This document shows positions 62,841 to 64,000 of a stretch of DNA of 64,000 nt, piece by piece. Each line of letters opens with the position of its first letter. The stretch's first letter is position 1. The translations under genes and the position numbers were made by a program. Under the pieces are notes generated by a model, which ran no database searches, was not told the origin of the DNA, and saw nothing but the letters and a program-made list of their open reading frames with translations. This DNA comes from Lophium mytilinum. Its lineage: Eukaryota > Ascomycota > Dothideomycetes > Mytilinidiales > Mytilinidiaceae. The stretch lies in the NCBI GenBank assembly GCA_010093605.1, contig MU004191.1:1825903-1889902 (forward strand), read 5' to 3'.

Positions 62841-63445
62841 TAATAGTAGGGTAATACTCTAAAAGGCACCTATTAAGATAGATAAAGTATTTAGGTTACT
62901 AGATATAGAGAATAATAAAGTAATAGTAATAGTAATATAGCTCTCTAGAGATAGTAACTCTAGTAGTAATTTAGATACTAGTAAATTATTCTTTATAGCT
63001 ATTAAAAAAACTACCCTAGATAATAAAATACTAGTCTACTAGAAAAAGAAAAAGAAAAAAGAAAAGGTAAAGGCTAAGAGTAAAGAAAAAGTAAAAACTA
63101 CTCTCTTTTAAGTATTTACTCTATTAATACTATATTTACTATCCCCCTAGTATAGAATATATACTCTAGATTTCTCTACCTCTACTCTATCTATAAAACG
63201 CGGATAAGTATATATATAAATCTAATAATAAAATATTAAATATAGCTACTCTAGGCTAGACTTTAGCTCCCCCCTCTACTATAAGATTTAACTAGTACTT
63301 CTACTTTATTTCTACTCTATTCTAGCCCCTCTAGAGCTACTAGATAGAATAGACCTAAGATTATAGGGGCTAGAGGGTTAGAGTTAGGTAGGGAGAAGCA
63401 AGTTTAATATAGAGAAAATTAACCTTTAAGAATTACGTGTAGCAT

Positions 63446-64000
63446 AACCTTGCACCGCCGTATTTAACTACTATAACGTAAAATAGAGTATACATGTAAA
63501 GAATAATACTTAGAATATAATATAATAGCGTTCTATTAACTTTAATTTAATTTACAAGCCGTAGTAGTAGCTTAAGGTAGGTATAGAGAGGCTGCAGGGT
63601 GCATAGATATAGAATGGAAATTACTTAAAGGGTTTAGCATAAGAACAGCCTTGCGCTTAAGAATTAGTACAACTACTACTATATATAACTACTATAATGT
63701 AGTATAGAAGAAATATATAAAGGATTATATATAATACATAATATAATAGTAATCTATTAACTTAGAATTAATATGTAGGCTATAGTAGTAGTAGTAGTTA
63801 CATGTAGAGGTAAGATTCTAAATAATAGAAGTTACTTAAAGAGTTTAGTATAATGCCAGCCTTACACTTAATAAAGACCTTAACTAGCGCTGCATAGAAC
63901 TACTATAATATAAGGTTAAAGATATTTATAAGGAAAATTACTTATTATATAATATAATAGTATTCTAGCAATTTAGAAATATTTTATAGGCTATAGTTAT
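63446..64000. repeat. Decayed tandem repeat of about 215 bp, at least 2.5 units
   Basis: The landmark AACTACTATAA recurs at about 63,466, 63,687 and 63,898, a spacing of 221 and 211 bp. Each unit also has CCTTGC or CCTTAC (63,447, 63,651, 63,859) and an ATATAATATAATAG-like word (63,514, 63,734, 63,945). Units differ by many transitions, as expected after RIP. The array continues beyond the window edge. Confidence 0.65.

Larger units (their letters stand above)
61316..64000. repeat. AT-rich RIP-degraded repeat block
   Basis: From about 61,316 the composition switches abruptly to A/T-dominated sequence full of CTA, TAG, TATA and TAAT words, and every reading frame is closed every few codons. 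TpA is frequent while CpA and CpG are scarce. This is the footprint of repeat-induced point mutation. No transposon domain can be read. The block runs to the end of the window and so is longer than 2.7 kb. It begins about 130 bp after the SDR stop. Confidence 0.8.

Noticed and set aside
62700-63110. Lysine-rich coding region in the AT block
   Set aside because: Frames are broken every few codons and composition alone explains the Lys/Asn codons.

Overview
The window reads as nuclear DNA of a filamentous ascomycete, most likely Dothideomycetes (perhaps Pleosporales). Protein genes are broken by short introns (about 44-80 nt) with GTRNGT donors, CTRAY branch points and YAG acceptors. Housekeeping proteins are of fungal type (SWR1, a complex I subunit, NECAP, a GILT-type protein). 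AT-rich, stop-laden blocks look like repeats degraded by RIP (repeat-induced point mutation). No tRNA, rRNA or CRISPR array was recognised. Exon structures were built by hand from splice signals and frame continuity.

Layout. 0-7.5 kb: tail of an unidentified gene, NECAP endocytic adaptor, GILT-like protein (minus), hexokinase-like protein, and a type I membrane protein with a Cys-rich ectodomain. 7.5-15.7 kb: a gene-poor stretch with tandem repeats, a possible small inverted-repeat element and decayed minus-strand reading frames. 15.7-29.5 kb: a conserved multipass membrane protein (minus), an ArsB/NhaD-type transporter, two divergently transcribed GPI-anchored paralogues built from a duplicated module, an F-box/ankyrin-like protein and a PTH11/rhodopsin-type membrane protein. 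29.5-36.3 kb: relics (a broken protein kinase and an MFS transporter fragment), an F-box-like gene and a small AT-rich block.

36.3-45.2 kb is rich in secreted proteins: an aspzincin-like metalloprotease, a large Cys-containing secreted protein, a tripeptidyl-peptidase-like serine hydrolase and a 250-residue secreted protein. Two of these carry apparent single-base frameshifts. 47.3-53.5 kb is conserved: an NDUFB8-type complex I subunit and the chromatin remodeller SWR1 share a divergent promoter. 55.7-61.2 kb holds a secreted class 3 lipase, a Fungal_trans_2-type regulator and a short-chain dehydrogenase. From about 61.3 kb to the end the DNA is extremely AT-rich, with no usable frames and a decayed tandem repeat of about 215 bp.

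The sequence shows no obvious biosynthetic cluster or single multi-gene system. The most distinctive material is the four-module GPI paralogue pair, the secreted hydrolase group with two broken members, and the decaying compartments beside conserved genes.
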